This document shows, one piece after another, positions 17,777 to 28,600 of a stretch of DNA of 64,000 nucleotides. The position numbers were made by a program, and so were the translations under genes. A model generated the notes under the pieces. That model was not told where the DNA came from. It was given only the letters and a program-made list of their open reading frames with translations, and did no database searches. Location of the stretch: NCBI GenBank assembly GCA_023390905.1, contig JAEWBY010000079.1:62001-126000 (forward strand), in the 5' to 3' direction. The DNA comes from Pseudomonadota bacterium. GTDB taxonomy: Bacteria; Pseudomonadota; Gammaproteobacteria; Xanthomonadales; Xanthomonadaceae. Position 1 is the first letter of the stretch. Each line of letters starts with the position of its first letter.

Positions 17777-19084
17777 ATGCCCATCGCTCCCGGTTCCCAG
17801 CCCCTGCAATCGTCCGCGCCGCCGCCCGTCAAGACCGGCGTCGCGCTGGCGGTGGTCACCACGATCTTCTTCATGTGGGGCTTCCTGACCTGCCTCAACG
17901 ACATCCTCATTCCGCATCTGAAGGCGGTGTTCGAGTTGAACTACGCGCGCGCGATGCTCGTGCAGTTCACCTTCTTCGGCGCGTATTTCCTGATGTCGTT
18001 GCCGGCCGGGCGGCTGGTCGCGCACCTGGGTTACAAGAAGGGCATCGTCGCCGGACTGGCGATCGCCGGCATCGGCGCGTTCGGCTTCTGGCCCGCGGCG
18101 GAACTGCGCGTGTATGAAGCCTTCCTCGCCGCGCTGTTCGTGCTCGCCACCGGCATCACCGTCTTGCAGGTCGCCGCCAATCCGTATGTCGCCCTGCTGG
18201 GGCCGGAGCAGACCAGTTCAAGCCGGCTGACGCTGGCGCAGGCGCTGAACTCGTTCGGCACCACGGTGGCGCCGATCTTCGGCGGCCTGCTGATCCTGTC
18301 CAGCACGGTCAAGTCCGCCGAACAGATCGCCGCGCTGCCCGCCGCCGAGCAGCTCGCCTATCGCGTGCAGGAAGCGCAGGCCGTGCAGGGCCCGTATGTC
18401 GGCCTGGGCATCGCGCTGTTCCTGCTTGCCGTGTTCGTCTATCTGTTCCGCCTGCCGCCGCTGTCCGAAACCACCGAGCAGGCCGATCACCAGAAGCACA
18501 CGCTCGGCCAGGCGCTGCGTCATCGCCACGTGCTGTTCGGCGTGCTGGCGATCTTCTTCTACGTGGGCGCGGAAGTGGCGATCGGCAGCCTGATGGTCAA
18601 CTACTTCGCACTGCCGGAAATCGGCGGGCTCACCGAGAAGCAGGCGTCGACCTATCTCTCGTACTACTGGGGCCTGGCGATGGTCGGCCGCTTCATCGGT
18701 TCGGCCTTGATGGTGCGCCTGTCACCGCGCGTGCTGCTGGCGGTGTTCGCCGCGGTCAACATGCTGCTGCTCGGCGTGACGCTGATGGCCGGCGGCATGG
18801 TCGCGCTCTACAGCGTGGTGGCGATCGGCCTGTTCAATTCGATCATGTTCCCGACCATCTTCGCGCTCAGCATCGAACGCCTCGGCCCGCTGACCAACAA
18901 GGCTTCGAGCCTGCTGATCATGGCGATCGTCGGCGGCGCGATCATCCCGTTCCTGCAGGGCGTGCTGGCCGATCGCTTCGGCCTGCATCATTCCTTCATC
19001 CTGCCGCTGCTGTGCTACGGCTACATCGTGTTCTTCGGTGTGTCCGGTTCGCGTCCGGCGCTCGCTCCGAAGCAGGCGGCCTGA
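17777..19084 (+). CDS. FHS-family sugar:H+ symporter (major facilitator)
   Basis: 435 aa with about 12 membrane segments. It matches the FucP/GluP (fucose-glucose-galactose) branch of the MFS: FFMWGFLTCLNDILIPHLK in the first helix, ATGITVLQVAANPYVALLG, and LNSFGTTVAPIFGG. It sits in the inner membrane and brings a hexose into the cytoplasm. Position between the LacI gene and a kinase plus isomerase suggests mannose, possibly also glucose or GlcNAc, as substrate. The kinase ATG lies 8 bases after the stop. Confidence 0.88.
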   Translation: MPIAPGSQPLQSSAPPPVKTGVALAVVTTIFFMWGFLTCLNDILIPHLKAVFELNYARAMLVQFTFFGAYFLMSLPAGRLVAHLGYKKGIVAGLAIAGIGAFGFWPAAELRVYEAFLAALFVLATGITVLQVAANPYVALLGPEQTSSSRLTLAQALNSFGTTVAPIFGGLLILSSTVKSAEQIAALPAAEQLAYRVQEAQAVQGPYVGLGIALFLLAVFVYLFRLPPLSETTEQADHQKHTLGQALRHRHVLFGVLAIFFYVGAEVAIGSLMVNYFALPEIGGLTEKQASTYLSYYWGLAMVGRFIGSALMVRLSPRVLLAVFAAVNMLLLGVTLMAGGMVALYSVVAIGLFNSIMFPTIFALSIERLGPLTNKASSLLIMAIVGGAIIPFLQGVLADRFGLHHSFILPLLCYGYIVFFGVSGSRPALAPKQAA

Positions 19085-19092
19085 GCACAACG

Positions 19093-20094
19093 ATGTCGAA
19101 GATCGTCTGTTTCGGCGAGGCGTTGATCGATCTGCTCGCCCAGCCGCCCGCCACGCCGGATACTCCGCGCGCGTTCCTGCAATACGCAGGCGGCGCGCCG
19201 GCCAACGTGGCGGTGGCCGCGGCGCGGCTGGGCGCCGATGCGCATTTCGCCGGCATGCTGGGGCGCGACATGTTCGGTGATTTTCTCGCCGAAAGCCTGG
19301 CCTCGGCCGGCGTGAAGATCGATTGCATCGTGCGCACCGCCGAAGCCAAGACCGCGCTCGCCTTCGTCGCACTGGATGCGGCGGGCGAGCGCAGCTTCAG
19401 CTTCTATCGTCCGCCGGCCGCGGATCTGCTGTTCCGCGCGGTGCACTTCCCCGATCGCGCGTTCATCGGCACCGGCAGTTTCCACGTCTGTTCCAACAGC
19501 CTGACCGAAGCGGCGATCGCCGACACCACCTTCAACGGCATGCTGCGTGCGCGCGAGGCCGGCGCGCTGGTCAGCCTGGATCTCAATCTGCGACCGGCGC
19601 TGTGGCCTCAGGATGTCGATCCGCTGCCGCGTCTGTGGCAGGCGCTGGCGCTGGCCGATCTGGTCAAGCTTTCGCAGGAAGAACTGGATTACCTGGCCGC
19701 GCCGCTGGGCGGTGGTCGCGATGGCGAAACACTGGTGCTCGCGCGTCTGTTCGAAGGTCACGCGCGCCTGGTGATCGTCACCGATGGCGCCGCGCCTGTG
19801 CGCTGGTTCAGCCGCGCCGATCGCGGGCAGGTGGAAGGCTTCAAGGTCACCGCGACCGACACCACCGCAGCCGGCGATGCCTTCGTCGGCGGGCTGCTCC
19901 ATCGCCTCGGTGAAGTCGGCGGCGATGGCGCCGGCTTTGCACCGTTCTGCGCCGATGCACCGGCCATCGAGGATGCCATCCGTTTCGGCGCGGCGACCGG
20001 CGCGCTCGCGGTGACGCGCAAGGGCGCATTCGCCGCGATGCCCACGCTGGCCGAAGTCCAACAGTTGTTGCAGGAGCAGTTCGCCCATGCCTGA
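19093..20094 (+). CDS. PfkB-family sugar kinase, probable fructokinase
   Basis: 333 aa from ATG 19093. The N-terminal PfkB signature (GEALIDLLAQPP...QYAGGAPANVAVAAARLG) and the C-terminal anion-hole signature DTTAAGDAFVGG, with the catalytic Asp in GDAF, are both present. ScrK-type fructokinases have this layout. In this operon the kinase overlaps the AGE-family isomerase by 8 bases, so the simplest reading is mannose to fructose (isomerase), then fructose to fructose-6-phosphate (this enzyme). A role on another hexose cannot be excluded. Confidence 0.85.
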   Translation: MSKIVCFGEALIDLLAQPPATPDTPRAFLQYAGGAPANVAVAAARLGADAHFAGMLGRDMFGDFLAESLASAGVKIDCIVRTAEAKTALAFVALDAAGERSFSFYRPPAADLLFRAVHFPDRAFIGTGSFHVCSNSLTEAAIADTTFNGMLRAREAGALVSLDLNLRPALWPQDVDPLPRLWQALALADLVKLSQEELDYLAAPLGGGRDGETLVLARLFEGHARLVIVTDGAAPVRWFSRADRGQVEGFKVTATDTTAAGDAFVGGLLHRLGEVGGDGAGFAPFCADAPAIEDAIRFGAATGALAVTRKGAFAAMPTLAEVQQLLQEQFAHA

Positions 20095-21274
20095 AGCATC
20101 GCCCGATTTCCGTTCGCCTGTTTTCCTGCGCGATCACATCGCGCGGACGATGGCGTTCTACCATCCACGCCCGATCGATCCGGCGGGCGGTTTCTTCCAT
20201 TACTTCCGAGATGACGGCGCGATCTACGACGCCGGCCATCGCCACCTGGTCAGCAGCACGCGCTTCGTCTTCAACTACGCCAAGGCCCATCGCGAATTCG
20301 GCAACGCCGAATACCGCGAGGCGGTCGAGCATGGGCTGCGCTATCTACGGCAGGTGCATCGCAATCCGGCCACCGGCGGCTATGCGTGGACACTGCGCGA
20401 TGGCCGCGTCGAAGACGACATGAACCACTGCTACGGCGTGGCGTTCGTACTGCTCGCCTACGCCTGCGGGCTGGATGCGGGCTTCGAGGACTGCCATGGC
20501 TGGATGGACGAAACCTGGCAACTGCTCGAACGGCATTTCTGGGAAGACGCGCACGGCCTGTACCGCGACGAGGCCGATGCGCAGTGGAATTTCACCGAAT
20601 ACCGCGGCCAGAACGCCAACATGCACATGTGCGAGGCGATGCTGGCGGCGTACGAGGCCAGCGGCGAGCGCCGTTATCTCGATCGCGCATTGCTGCTGGC
20701 CGATCACATGACGCGTCGCCAGGCGGCCAAGGCCGAAGGTTTGGTGTGGGAGCACTACGATCGCGACTGGAACATCGACTGGACCTACAACCTCGACAAC
20801 CCGAAGCATCTGTTCCGTCCGTGGGGGTTCCAGCCCGGCCACCAGACCGAGTGGGCGAAGCTCCTGCTGATTCTGGATCGACACGTCCAGGCGGATTGGC
20901 TGGTGCCGACCGCACGTCATCTGTTCGACACCTCGATGCAGCGCGCATGGGATGAAGAACGCGGCGGGCTGTATTACGGCTTCGCGCCGGACGGCCGCGT
21001 CTGCGACGACGACAAGTATTTCTGGGTGCAGGCCGAGTCGCTGGCCGCCGCCGCATTGCTGGCCACGCGCACCGGCGATGCAGGCTACCGGGCCTGGTAC
21101 GAACGCCTGTGGGCGTATTCGTGGGAATACTTCGTCGATCATCAATACGGCGCGTGGTATCGCATCCTCGATGCCGACAACCGCAAGTACAGCGACGAGA
21201 AGAGCCCGGCAGGCAAGACCGATTACCACACTATGGGCGCGTGCCACGAAGTGCTGCGCACGATTGCACGCTAG
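20087..21274 (+). CDS. AGE-family epimerase/isomerase, probable D-mannose isomerase
   Basis: 395 aa, (alpha/alpha)6-barrel of the N-acylglucosamine 2-epimerase family. Visible marks include NYAKAHREFG, the central NMHMCEAMLAAYEA, PWGFQPGHQTEWAKLL with the conserved PGHxxEW pair, and DDDKYFWVQAESLAAA. No signal peptide, so cytoplasmic. Mannose isomerases, YihS-like enzymes and GlcNAc 2-epimerases all share this fold. Mannosidases and a coupled fructokinase make mannose-fructose isomerisation the best guess. It overlaps the kinase gene by 8 bases. Confidence 0.85.
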   Translation: MPEASPDFRSPVFLRDHIARTMAFYHPRPIDPAGGFFHYFRDDGAIYDAGHRHLVSSTRFVFNYAKAHREFGNAEYREAVEHGLRYLRQVHRNPATGGYAWTLRDGRVEDDMNHCYGVAFVLLAYACGLDAGFEDCHGWMDETWQLLERHFWEDAHGLYRDEADAQWNFTEYRGQNANMHMCEAMLAAYEASGERRYLDRALLLADHMTRRQAAKAEGLVWEHYDRDWNIDWTYNLDNPKHLFRPWGFQPGHQTEWAKLLLILDRHVQADWLVPTARHLFDTSMQRAWDEERGGLYYGFAPDGRVCDDDKYFWVQAESLAAAALLATRTGDAGYRAWYERLWAYSWEYFVDHQYGAWYRILDADNRKYSDEKSPAGKTDYHTMGACHEVLRTIAR

Positions 21275-21365
21275 CTGACGCCATGCCCCGGCGGCTGGCG
21301 CCCGGCGCTGCCGCGCCGCACCACCGCATCAATCCCCGCTTCCCCCGACGGAGAGAGAGCTGTCC

Positions 21366-23996
21366 ATGCAACGCCTGTGGCTCGGAATCTGCCTGCTGCT
21401 GTTCGCGCTGCCCGCGTGGGCGCAGACGTATTCGCGATCGCTGGAGGAAGGCTGGCGTTTCCGCCTGCTGCCCGGCGATGCGATGCGCAGCGCGTATCCG
21501 CAGGCCGCGTCCTGGCGCAAGGCCAGCGTGCCCGGTTCGGTGCATACCGATCTGCTGGCGCACGCGCTGATCCCGGATCCCTACGTCGGTGCGCCGGAAG
21601 CGGAACTGCAATGGATCGGACTGGCCGACTGGGAGTACGTCAACCGGTTCGACGTCGATGAAACCACGCGCACGCGCACGCATGCCGAACTGGTGTTCGA
21701 AGGGCTGGACACGTTCGCCGAGGTATTCCTCAACGGCAGACTGCTGCTGAAGGCCGACAACAGCCATCGCACCTGGCGCGTACCGCTGGATCGCCGGTTG
21801 AAGTCGCGCAACAACGAGCTGCGCATCGTATTCCGATCCCCGATCCGCACCATGCTCCCGCGCGTGCAGGCGATGCCACACCGGATTGCGGGCAACTATC
21901 CCTCTCCCTACGGCGATGAGCCGAAGGACGCGATGGTCGGCAACTTCGTGCGCAAGCCGGCCTATCACTTCGGCTGGGACTGGGGGCCGCGCTACGTCAC
22001 CGCCGGCATCTGGCGGCCGGTGCGGCTGGAAACCTGGGAGGGGCTGCGGGCGACGGATCTGTCGGTGCAGGCGCACAGCGTCGATGCGACCGAAGCGGAT
22101 CTGGAACTGATCGCCACGGTGGAGAGCAGCGCCGCCGACAACGCCACGCTGGAGATCGAGGTGCTCGATCCCGACGGCATGCGCGTGGGTCTGCTGCAAC
22201 GGTCCACGCAATTGCTGCCAGGCGAAAACCGGGTCCAGTTCACCACGCGCCTGCGCCAGCCGCGCCTGTGGTGGCCGGCGGGGTATGGCGAACAGGCGCG
22301 CTACCGGTTCCTGCTGACCGTGCGCAATCCGCGCGGACGCACCGACCGCTTCGAACGACGCACAGGCCTGCGCAGCGTGGAACTGCGGCGCGACATCGAT
22401 GAAGAAGGGCAGGGCTTTGCCTTCGTCATCAATGGCGTGCCGATTTTCGCCAAGGGCGCGAACGTCATTCCGTTCGATGCATTCCCCGCGCGCGTCGATC
22501 CTGCGCGCGTGCGGCGGGATCTGCAGGCCGCGCGAGATGCCAACATGAACATGCTGCGCAACTGGGGCGGCGGCTACTACGAGAGCGATGCGTTCTACGA
22601 CATCGCCGACGAACTGGGCCTGATGATCTGGCAGGACTTCATGTTCGGCGGCGGCATGCAGCCGGGCTTCGATCCGCAGTTCCGCGCCAGCGTGGTGGCC
22701 GAAGCGCGCGACAACGTGCGCCGCCTGCGCCATCACCCCAGCATCGTGCTGTGGTGCGGCAACAACGAAGAAGAAACCGCGTGGAAGGACTGGGGGCAGG
22801 GCAAGCAGCTGATCGCCGCCGATCCTGCGTTTGCCGAACAGGTGTGGCGCGGCTACGTCGATCTGTTCGGCCGGGATCTGCGCCGTGTCGTGCATGAGGA
22901 CGCGCTCGGCGTGCCGTACTGGTCCAGTTCGCCGAGCAATAATCTGGACGAGAAGGCCAACGACTCGCGCCGGGGCGACAAGCACTATTGGGACGTGTGG
23001 GCCGGCTCCAGACCGGTGCAGGCGTATCTGGAGGAGCGCCCGCGCTTCATGTCCGAATACGGATTGCAGGCGTGGCCGTCGCTGCGCACGGTGGACAGCT
23101 TTGCCGCACCGCACGAGCAGCGGATCGATGGGCCGGTCATCCGTGCGCACCAGAAATTCCTCGCCGGCGAAGGCAACCAGCGCCTGCTGCTCTACATCGA
23201 GCGCGAGTACGGCACGCCGCGCGACTTCGCCGATTTCCTCTACCTGAGCCAGGTCATGCAGGCCGAAGGCATCGAGCTGGCGGCGCTGCATCATCGCGCT
23301 TCGCGCCCTTACACGATGGGCTCGCTGTACTGGCAGCTCAACGATGTGTGGCCCGGCGCCTCGTGGTCGAGCCTGGATTACCACGGCCGCTGGAAAGCCC
23401 TGCATTTCCATGCGCGGCGGTTCTTCGCCGACGTCGCGGTCGCGGCGTTGCGCAAGGATGACAGCACCGCGTTGACGCTGATCTCCGATCGCACCGAAAG
23501 CGTGAAGGGCGAGTGGCGGGTGCGCGTGATGGATTTCAACGGCAAGGTGCTGCGCCAGCGCAAGGCCGCCGTCACGCTGGAGCCGTTGAGCGCATTGCCG
23601 GTACGCAGTTTCAGCGATCGCGAACTGCTGCGCGGTGCGGATCCGGCACTGCACCTGGCGGTATTCGATCTGGTCCAGGGAGACCAGGTGCTCGCGCGGC
23701 GGCTGGTGTACTTCGGCGTGGCGAAGACGCTTGCACTGCCGCGGCCGGCCATCGACGCCGAACTGGTGGCCGCGGGCGATCACTACGTACTGCGGCTGCG
23801 TTCGCCCCAACTGGTCCGCGCACTCTGGATCGATTTCGGCGCGCACGAGGTCGAACTGTCGGACAACGCGCTGGACCTGCTGCCCGGCGAAAGCGTCACG
23901 CTGAGCGTGCGTTCGCCGTTGCCGCTGGCGAGCCTGCGCGATGGATTGCATCTGCATTCGCTGGCCGATTCGCTGCCGGCACCCACTGAACGCTGA
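21366..23996 (+). CDS. GH2 beta-mannosidase
   Basis: 876 aa. The signal peptide is MQRLWLGICLLLFALPAWA, and GGAGAGAG precedes the ATG. GH2 order: jelly-roll sugar-binding domain (VPGSVHTDLLAHALIPDPY; FEGLDTFAEVFLNG), Ig-like domain, TIM barrel (RNWGGGYYESDAFYDIADELGLMIW) and C-terminal domains. The acid/base is Glu468 in WCGNNEE and the nucleophile Glu564 in MSEYG. Length and motifs fit the eukaryotic-type/ManB beta-mannosidases that cut the Man-beta-1,4-GlcNAc bond of the N-glycan core. Periplasmic. Next gene starts 10 bases after the stop. Confidence 0.9.
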   Translation: MQRLWLGICLLLFALPAWAQTYSRSLEEGWRFRLLPGDAMRSAYPQAASWRKASVPGSVHTDLLAHALIPDPYVGAPEAELQWIGLADWEYVNRFDVDETTRTRTHAELVFEGLDTFAEVFLNGRLLLKADNSHRTWRVPLDRRLKSRNNELRIVFRSPIRTMLPRVQAMPHRIAGNYPSPYGDEPKDAMVGNFVRKPAYHFGWDWGPRYVTAGIWRPVRLETWEGLRATDLSVQAHSVDATEADLELIATVESSAADNATLEIEVLDPDGMRVGLLQRSTQLLPGENRVQFTTRLRQPRLWWPAGYGEQARYRFLLTVRNPRGRTDRFERRTGLRSVELRRDIDEEGQGFAFVINGVPIFAKGANVIPFDAFPARVDPARVRRDLQAARDANMNMLRNWGGGYYESDAFYDIADELGLMIWQDFMFGGGMQPGFDPQFRASVVAEARDNVRRLRHHPSIVLWCGNNEEETAWKDWGQGKQLIAADPAFAEQVWRGYVDLFGRDLRRVVHEDALGVPYWSSSPSNNLDEKANDSRRGDKHYWDVWAGSRPVQAYLEERPRFMSEYGLQAWPSLRTVDSFAAPHEQRIDGPVIRAHQKFLAGEGNQRLLLYIEREYGTPRDFADFLYLSQVMQAEGIELAALHHRASRPYTMGSLYWQLNDVWPGASWSSLDYHGRWKALHFHARRFFADVAVAALRKDDSTALTLISDRTESVKGEWRVRVMDFNGKVLRQRKAAVTLEPLSALPVRSFSDRELLRGADPALHLAVFDLVQGDQVLARRLVYFGVAKTLALPRPAIDAELVAAGDHYVLRLRSPQLVRALWIDFGAHEVELSDNALDLLPGESVTLSVRSPLPLASLRDGLHLHSLADSLPAPTER

Positions 23997-24006
23997 GGGA
24001 GTTCCC

Positions 24007-25464
24007 ATGACGCCACGTTTCAACGCACGCCCGCACACGCTCGCCGCCGCGCTGGCGTTCACGCTGCTCGCCGGCGCATGCAGCCAGCCCGCCGCACAGA
24101 CCGCCTCCGCGCCCGCCGCATCCGCCGTGAACGCGGCACCCGCGCATGCGTCCACGTTGGCGCCGGTGCCCGCCGTGGACGAGGCCGAAGCCGCGCGCCT
24201 GGCCGAACAGGTGCGCGCCGAAACGCGGCACGCGTGGGAAGGCTACATGCGCTGGGCCAAGGGGCATGATGACCTCAAGCCGATCAGCGGCAGCGCGCGC
24301 GACTGGTATGCGCAGTCGTTGCTGATGTCGCCGGTGGATGCGCTCGATACGTTGATCCTGCTCGGCCTGGACGAGGAAGCGGCGCAGGCGCGCGAACTGA
24401 TCGCCACGCAGTTGTCGTTCGATCACGACATGTACGTGCAGAACTTCGAGATCACCATCCGCCTGCTGGGCGGGCTGATTTCCGGCTATCAGCTCAGCGG
24501 TGACGCGCGCCTGCTCAAGCTGGCCGAGGACCTCGGCCAGCGCCTGCTGCCGGTGTTCGACAGCAAGACCGGGCTGCCGTACACGCACGTCAATCTCCGT
24601 ACCGGGCAGGTGCGCGGCACCATCAGCAATCCGGCCGAAACCGGCACCCTGCTGATCGAATTCGGTGCTCTGAGCAAACTCACCGGCAATCCGGTGTACT
24701 ACGACAAGGCCAAGCGTGCGCTGGTGGAAACCTTCAACCGTCGATCGAAGATCGGCCTGGTCGGGCTCAACATCGACATCCAGAGCGGCCAATGGGTCAA
24801 CACGACCAGCCACATCGCCGGCGGCATCGATTCCTACTACGAATATCTGCTGAAGTGCTGGAAGCTGTTCGGCGATGAAGACTGCAAGCGCATGTGGGAG
24901 CAGAGCATCGGCCCGGTCAACCAGTATCTGGCCGACGAGGTGCGCGAAGGCGAGCTCTGGTACGGCTATGCCGACATGCACAGCGGCAAGCGCACGAAAA
25001 CGCAGTACGGCGCGCTGGATGCGTTCATGCCGGGCCTGCTTGCACTCGGCGGCGATCTCGATCGCGCGAAACGGCTGCAGGAGTCCGGCCTGAAAATGTG
25101 GCGGCTGCACGGCATCGAACCGGAAGCGATCGATTACCGGACGATGGACGTGACCGCGCCCGGTTATCCGTTGCGCCCGGAGATCGTGGAATCGGCCTAT
25201 TACCTGCACCATTACACCGGCGATGCGCGTTATCGCGGCATGGGCAAGGAATTCTTCGAGGATCTGGTGCGCCACACGCGCACCGAGCATGGCTTCGCCG
25301 CGCTGAAGGATGTACGCAGCAAGGAGAAGAACGATTCGATGGAGAGCTTCCTCTTCGCCGAGACGTTCAAGTACTACTACCTGTTGTTCGCGCCGGCGTC
25401 GGCGTTGGATTTGGACAGCGTGGTGTTCAATACCGAAGCGCATCCGATCAAGCGGACCTGGTAA
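24007..25464 (+). CDS. GH47 alpha-mannosidase lipoprotein
   Basis: 485 aa from ATG 24007. The signal peptide ends in a lipobox (LLAGAC), followed by an Ala/Pro-rich linker, so it is probably membrane-anchored. GH47 features: HAWEGYMRWAKGHDDLKP, TLILLGLDEEAAQARELI, NFEITIRLLGGLISGYQLSG, GLPYTHVNL, ETGTLLIEFGALSKLTG, SMESFLFAETFKYYYLLFA and the C-terminal FNTEAHP with the calcium-coordinating Thr. GH47 enzymes are inverting alpha-1,2-mannosidases, mostly eukaryotic, with bacterial members in Caulobacter-like and Xanthomonas N-glycan clusters. Last gene of the glycan operon; the 190 bases after it hold no gene. Confidence 0.9.
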   Translation: MTPRFNARPHTLAAALAFTLLAGACSQPAAQTASAPAASAVNAAPAHASTLAPVPAVDEAEAARLAEQVRAETRHAWEGYMRWAKGHDDLKPISGSARDWYAQSLLMSPVDALDTLILLGLDEEAAQARELIATQLSFDHDMYVQNFEITIRLLGGLISGYQLSGDARLLKLAEDLGQRLLPVFDSKTGLPYTHVNLRTGQVRGTISNPAETGTLLIEFGALSKLTGNPVYYDKAKRALVETFNRRSKIGLVGLNIDIQSGQWVNTTSHIAGGIDSYYEYLLKCWKLFGDEDCKRMWEQSIGPVNQYLADEVREGELWYGYADMHSGKRTKTQYGALDAFMPGLLALGGDLDRAKRLQESGLKMWRLHGIEPEAIDYRTMDVTAPGYPLRPEIVESAYYLHHYTGDARYRGMGKEFFEDLVRHTRTEHGFAALKDVRSKEKNDSMESFLFAETFKYYYLLFAPASALDLDSVVFNTEAHPIKRTW

Positions 25465-25654
25465 CGGCCCGGCGGGAACGCCGCGGCCGCGTCGAACAGG
25501 GCCGCGCGCGCATCCGCGTGATGAAGTGGTCCCCGTGGCGCCGGCCACGGCGCAGACGCCGCCCGGCCCGCGTTGGTTGCAAAACGCGCGGTCGGCCCCA
25601 GATCAGGTTCGGGTTTTCACCGAAATCCGGGCCTGATCCCGGTATCGTCCGCGC

Positions 25655-28600
25655 ATGCCACTGGCGCAATTCCATCCTGCCGTCGCCCGCTGGTTCGGGC
25701 GCGCGTTCCCCGCGCCCACGCCGGCGCAGGCGGCCGCGTGGCCGTCGATCCGTGCCGGCCGCAATACGCTGGTGGCCGCGCCCACCGGTTCGGGCAAGAC
25801 GCTCACCGCGTTCCTGTCGGCGCTGGACGAACTGGTGCAGCGCGGGCTGCAACACGACGGGGCGCTGCCGGATGAAACCTCGGTCGTCTATGTGTCGCCG
25901 CTGAAGGCGCTGTCCAATGACATCCGGATCAACCTGGAAGCGCCGCTGGCCGGCATCCGCGAAGAACTGGTCGCGCTCGGCCTGCCGGACGTGGAGATCC
26001 GCACCGCCGTACGCACCGGCGACACGCCGGCCAGCGAGCGCGCCAGGAGTTTCCGCAAGCCACCGCATATCCTGGTGACCACGCCCGAATCGCTGTACGT
26101 GCTGCTGGGTTCCGCATCCGGCCGCACGATGCTGTCGAACGTGCGCACGGTGATCGTCGATGAAATCCACGCCGTCGCGGCGAGCAAGCGCGGCAGCCAC
26201 CTGGCGCTCTCGCTCGAACGCCTGCAATCGCTGTGTGCACGGCCGCTAGTACGGGTGGGATTGTCGGCCACGCAGAAACCCATCGAGGCGGTGGCGCGCT
26301 TCCTGGTCGGCATGGACGATGCAGGCCAACCCCGTCCATGCGAAGTCGTCGATATCGGTTACGGGCGCGAGCGCGATCTGGCGCTGGAACTGCCGCCGAC
26401 GCCGCTCGGCCCGGTGATGTCCAACGATCAGTGGGATCAGGTCTACGATCGGCTTGCCGAACTCGTGCGCGCGCATCGCACGACGCTGGTGTTCGTCAAC
26501 ACCCGGCGCATGGCCGAGCGCGCCGCGCGCCATCTCGGCGAGCGGATGGGCAAGGATGGGGTGGCCGCACACCACGGCAGCCTTGCGCGCGAGGCACGGC
26601 TGGACGCCGAACAGAAACTCAAGCGCGGGGATCTGAAAGTGCTGGTGGCGACCGCATCGCTGGAACTGGGCCTGGACATCGGCGACGTGGATCTGGTGTG
26701 CCAGCTCGGCACGCCGCGTTCCATCGCCACGTTCCTCCAACGCGCCGGGCGATCGGGTCATTCGGTGGGCGGCGTGCCGAAGGCGCGGCTGTTTCCGCAG
26801 TCGCGCGATGAACTGGTCGAATGCGCCGCGCTGCTGGATTGCGTGCGGCGCGGCGAACTCGATGCGCTGCGCATTCCGGTGGCGCCGCTGGACGTGCTGT
26901 CGCAGCAACTCGTCGCCGAAACCGCCAACCGCGAATGCGAAGAAGACGAGTTGTTCGCGCTGGTCCGGCGCGCCGCGCCGTTTGCGGGTTTGCGCCGCGA
27001 GGATTTCACCGCCGTGGTGAAGATGCTGGCCGAAGGCTTCAGCACGCGGCGTGGTCCGCGCGCCGGCTACGTGCATCGCGATGCGGTCCACCATCGCCTG
27101 CGCGAGCGAAAGGGCGCGCGCATGACGGCACTGATGTCCGGGGGCACGATCCCCGATACCGGCGATTACTCGGTCATCCTCGAGCCCGAGGCGCACGCGA
27201 TCGGCACGGTCAACGAGGATTTCGCAGTCGAGAGCTTGTCCGGCGACGTGTTCCAGCTCGGCAATGCAAGCTATCGCATCCTGCGCGTCGAACCGGGCCG
27301 CGTGCGCGTGGAGGACGCCAAGGGCGCACCGCCCAACATTCCTTTCTGGCTGGGCGAAGCGCCGGGCCGCACCGATGAGTTGTCGCAGGGTGTTTCGCGC
27401 CTGCGTGAGCAGGTCGCCGGAGCGATCGGCCACGGCGGCGTCGAAGCCGCCGTGGATCAGCTGCGTGATCAGGCGGGACTGGGTGAGGAAGCCGCGCGAC
27501 AGTTGGCCGACTACATCGCCAAGGCCATGGCCGCGCTCGGTGCGATACCGTCGCAGACGCGCATCATCCTCGAGCGCTTCTTCGATGAATCCGGCGGCAC
27601 ACAGTTGGTGATCCATTCCCCGTTCGGCAGCCGCCTCAATCGTGCCTGGGGACTGGCGCTGCGCAAGCGCTTCTGCCGCCAGTTCAATTTCGAACTGCAG
27701 GCGGCGGCGACGGAGGATGCGATCATCCTGTCGTTGTCGACCACCCACAGTTTTCCGCTGATGGAGGTGTCGCGCTACCTGCATTCGTCCTCGGCGCTCG
27801 ACGTGCTGGTGCAGGCCTTGCTGGACGCGCCGCTGTTCGGCGTGCGCTGGCGCTGGAATGCCACGACCGCGCTGGCGTTGCCGCGCTTCGTCGGCGGGCG
27901 CAAGACCGCGCCGCAGTTGCAGCGGATGAAGTCCGAGGACCTGCTGGCGACGGTGTTCCCCGACCAGGTGGCGTGCCTGGAAAACATCGTCGGCGAGCGC
28001 GAGGTGCCGGATCATCCGCTGGTCGCGCAGACGCTGGAAGACTGCCTGCACGACGCGATGGATGCCGATGGCTGGCTCGACGTGCTGCGTGGAATCGAAT
28101 CCGGGCGCATCGAAGTAATCGCGCGGGATCTGCCGCTGCCGTCGCCGCTGGCCGCCGAGGTGATCAATGCACGGCCGTATGCCTTCCTCGATGACGCACC
28201 CCTGGAGGAACGGCGCACGCAGGCGGTGCAGAACCGGCTGTATCGCGAGGCCGATTCGGCCGATGAACTCGGTACGCTGGATCCGGGCGCGATCGCGGCG
28301 GTGCGCGAGGAAGCCTGGCCGCAGCCGCGCAACGTGGATGAAATGCACGAGGCGCTGTGCAGTCTCGGCGCGCTGCCGGTGAGCGAGATCGTGGCGCAGC
28401 CGGCATGGCGCGGCTGGCTCGATGCGCTCGCGCACGACGGACGCGCGACCTGCATACAGGTCGATGCGCCGGAGCAAGTGCGGCAGTTGTGGGTGGCCGC
28501 CGAACAACTGCCGATGCTGCGCGCGATCTTCACCGCCGCATCGATCGAGCCGCTCATCGAAGCGCCCGAGGAATACGCGCAGGTCGAATGGTCGCGCGAA

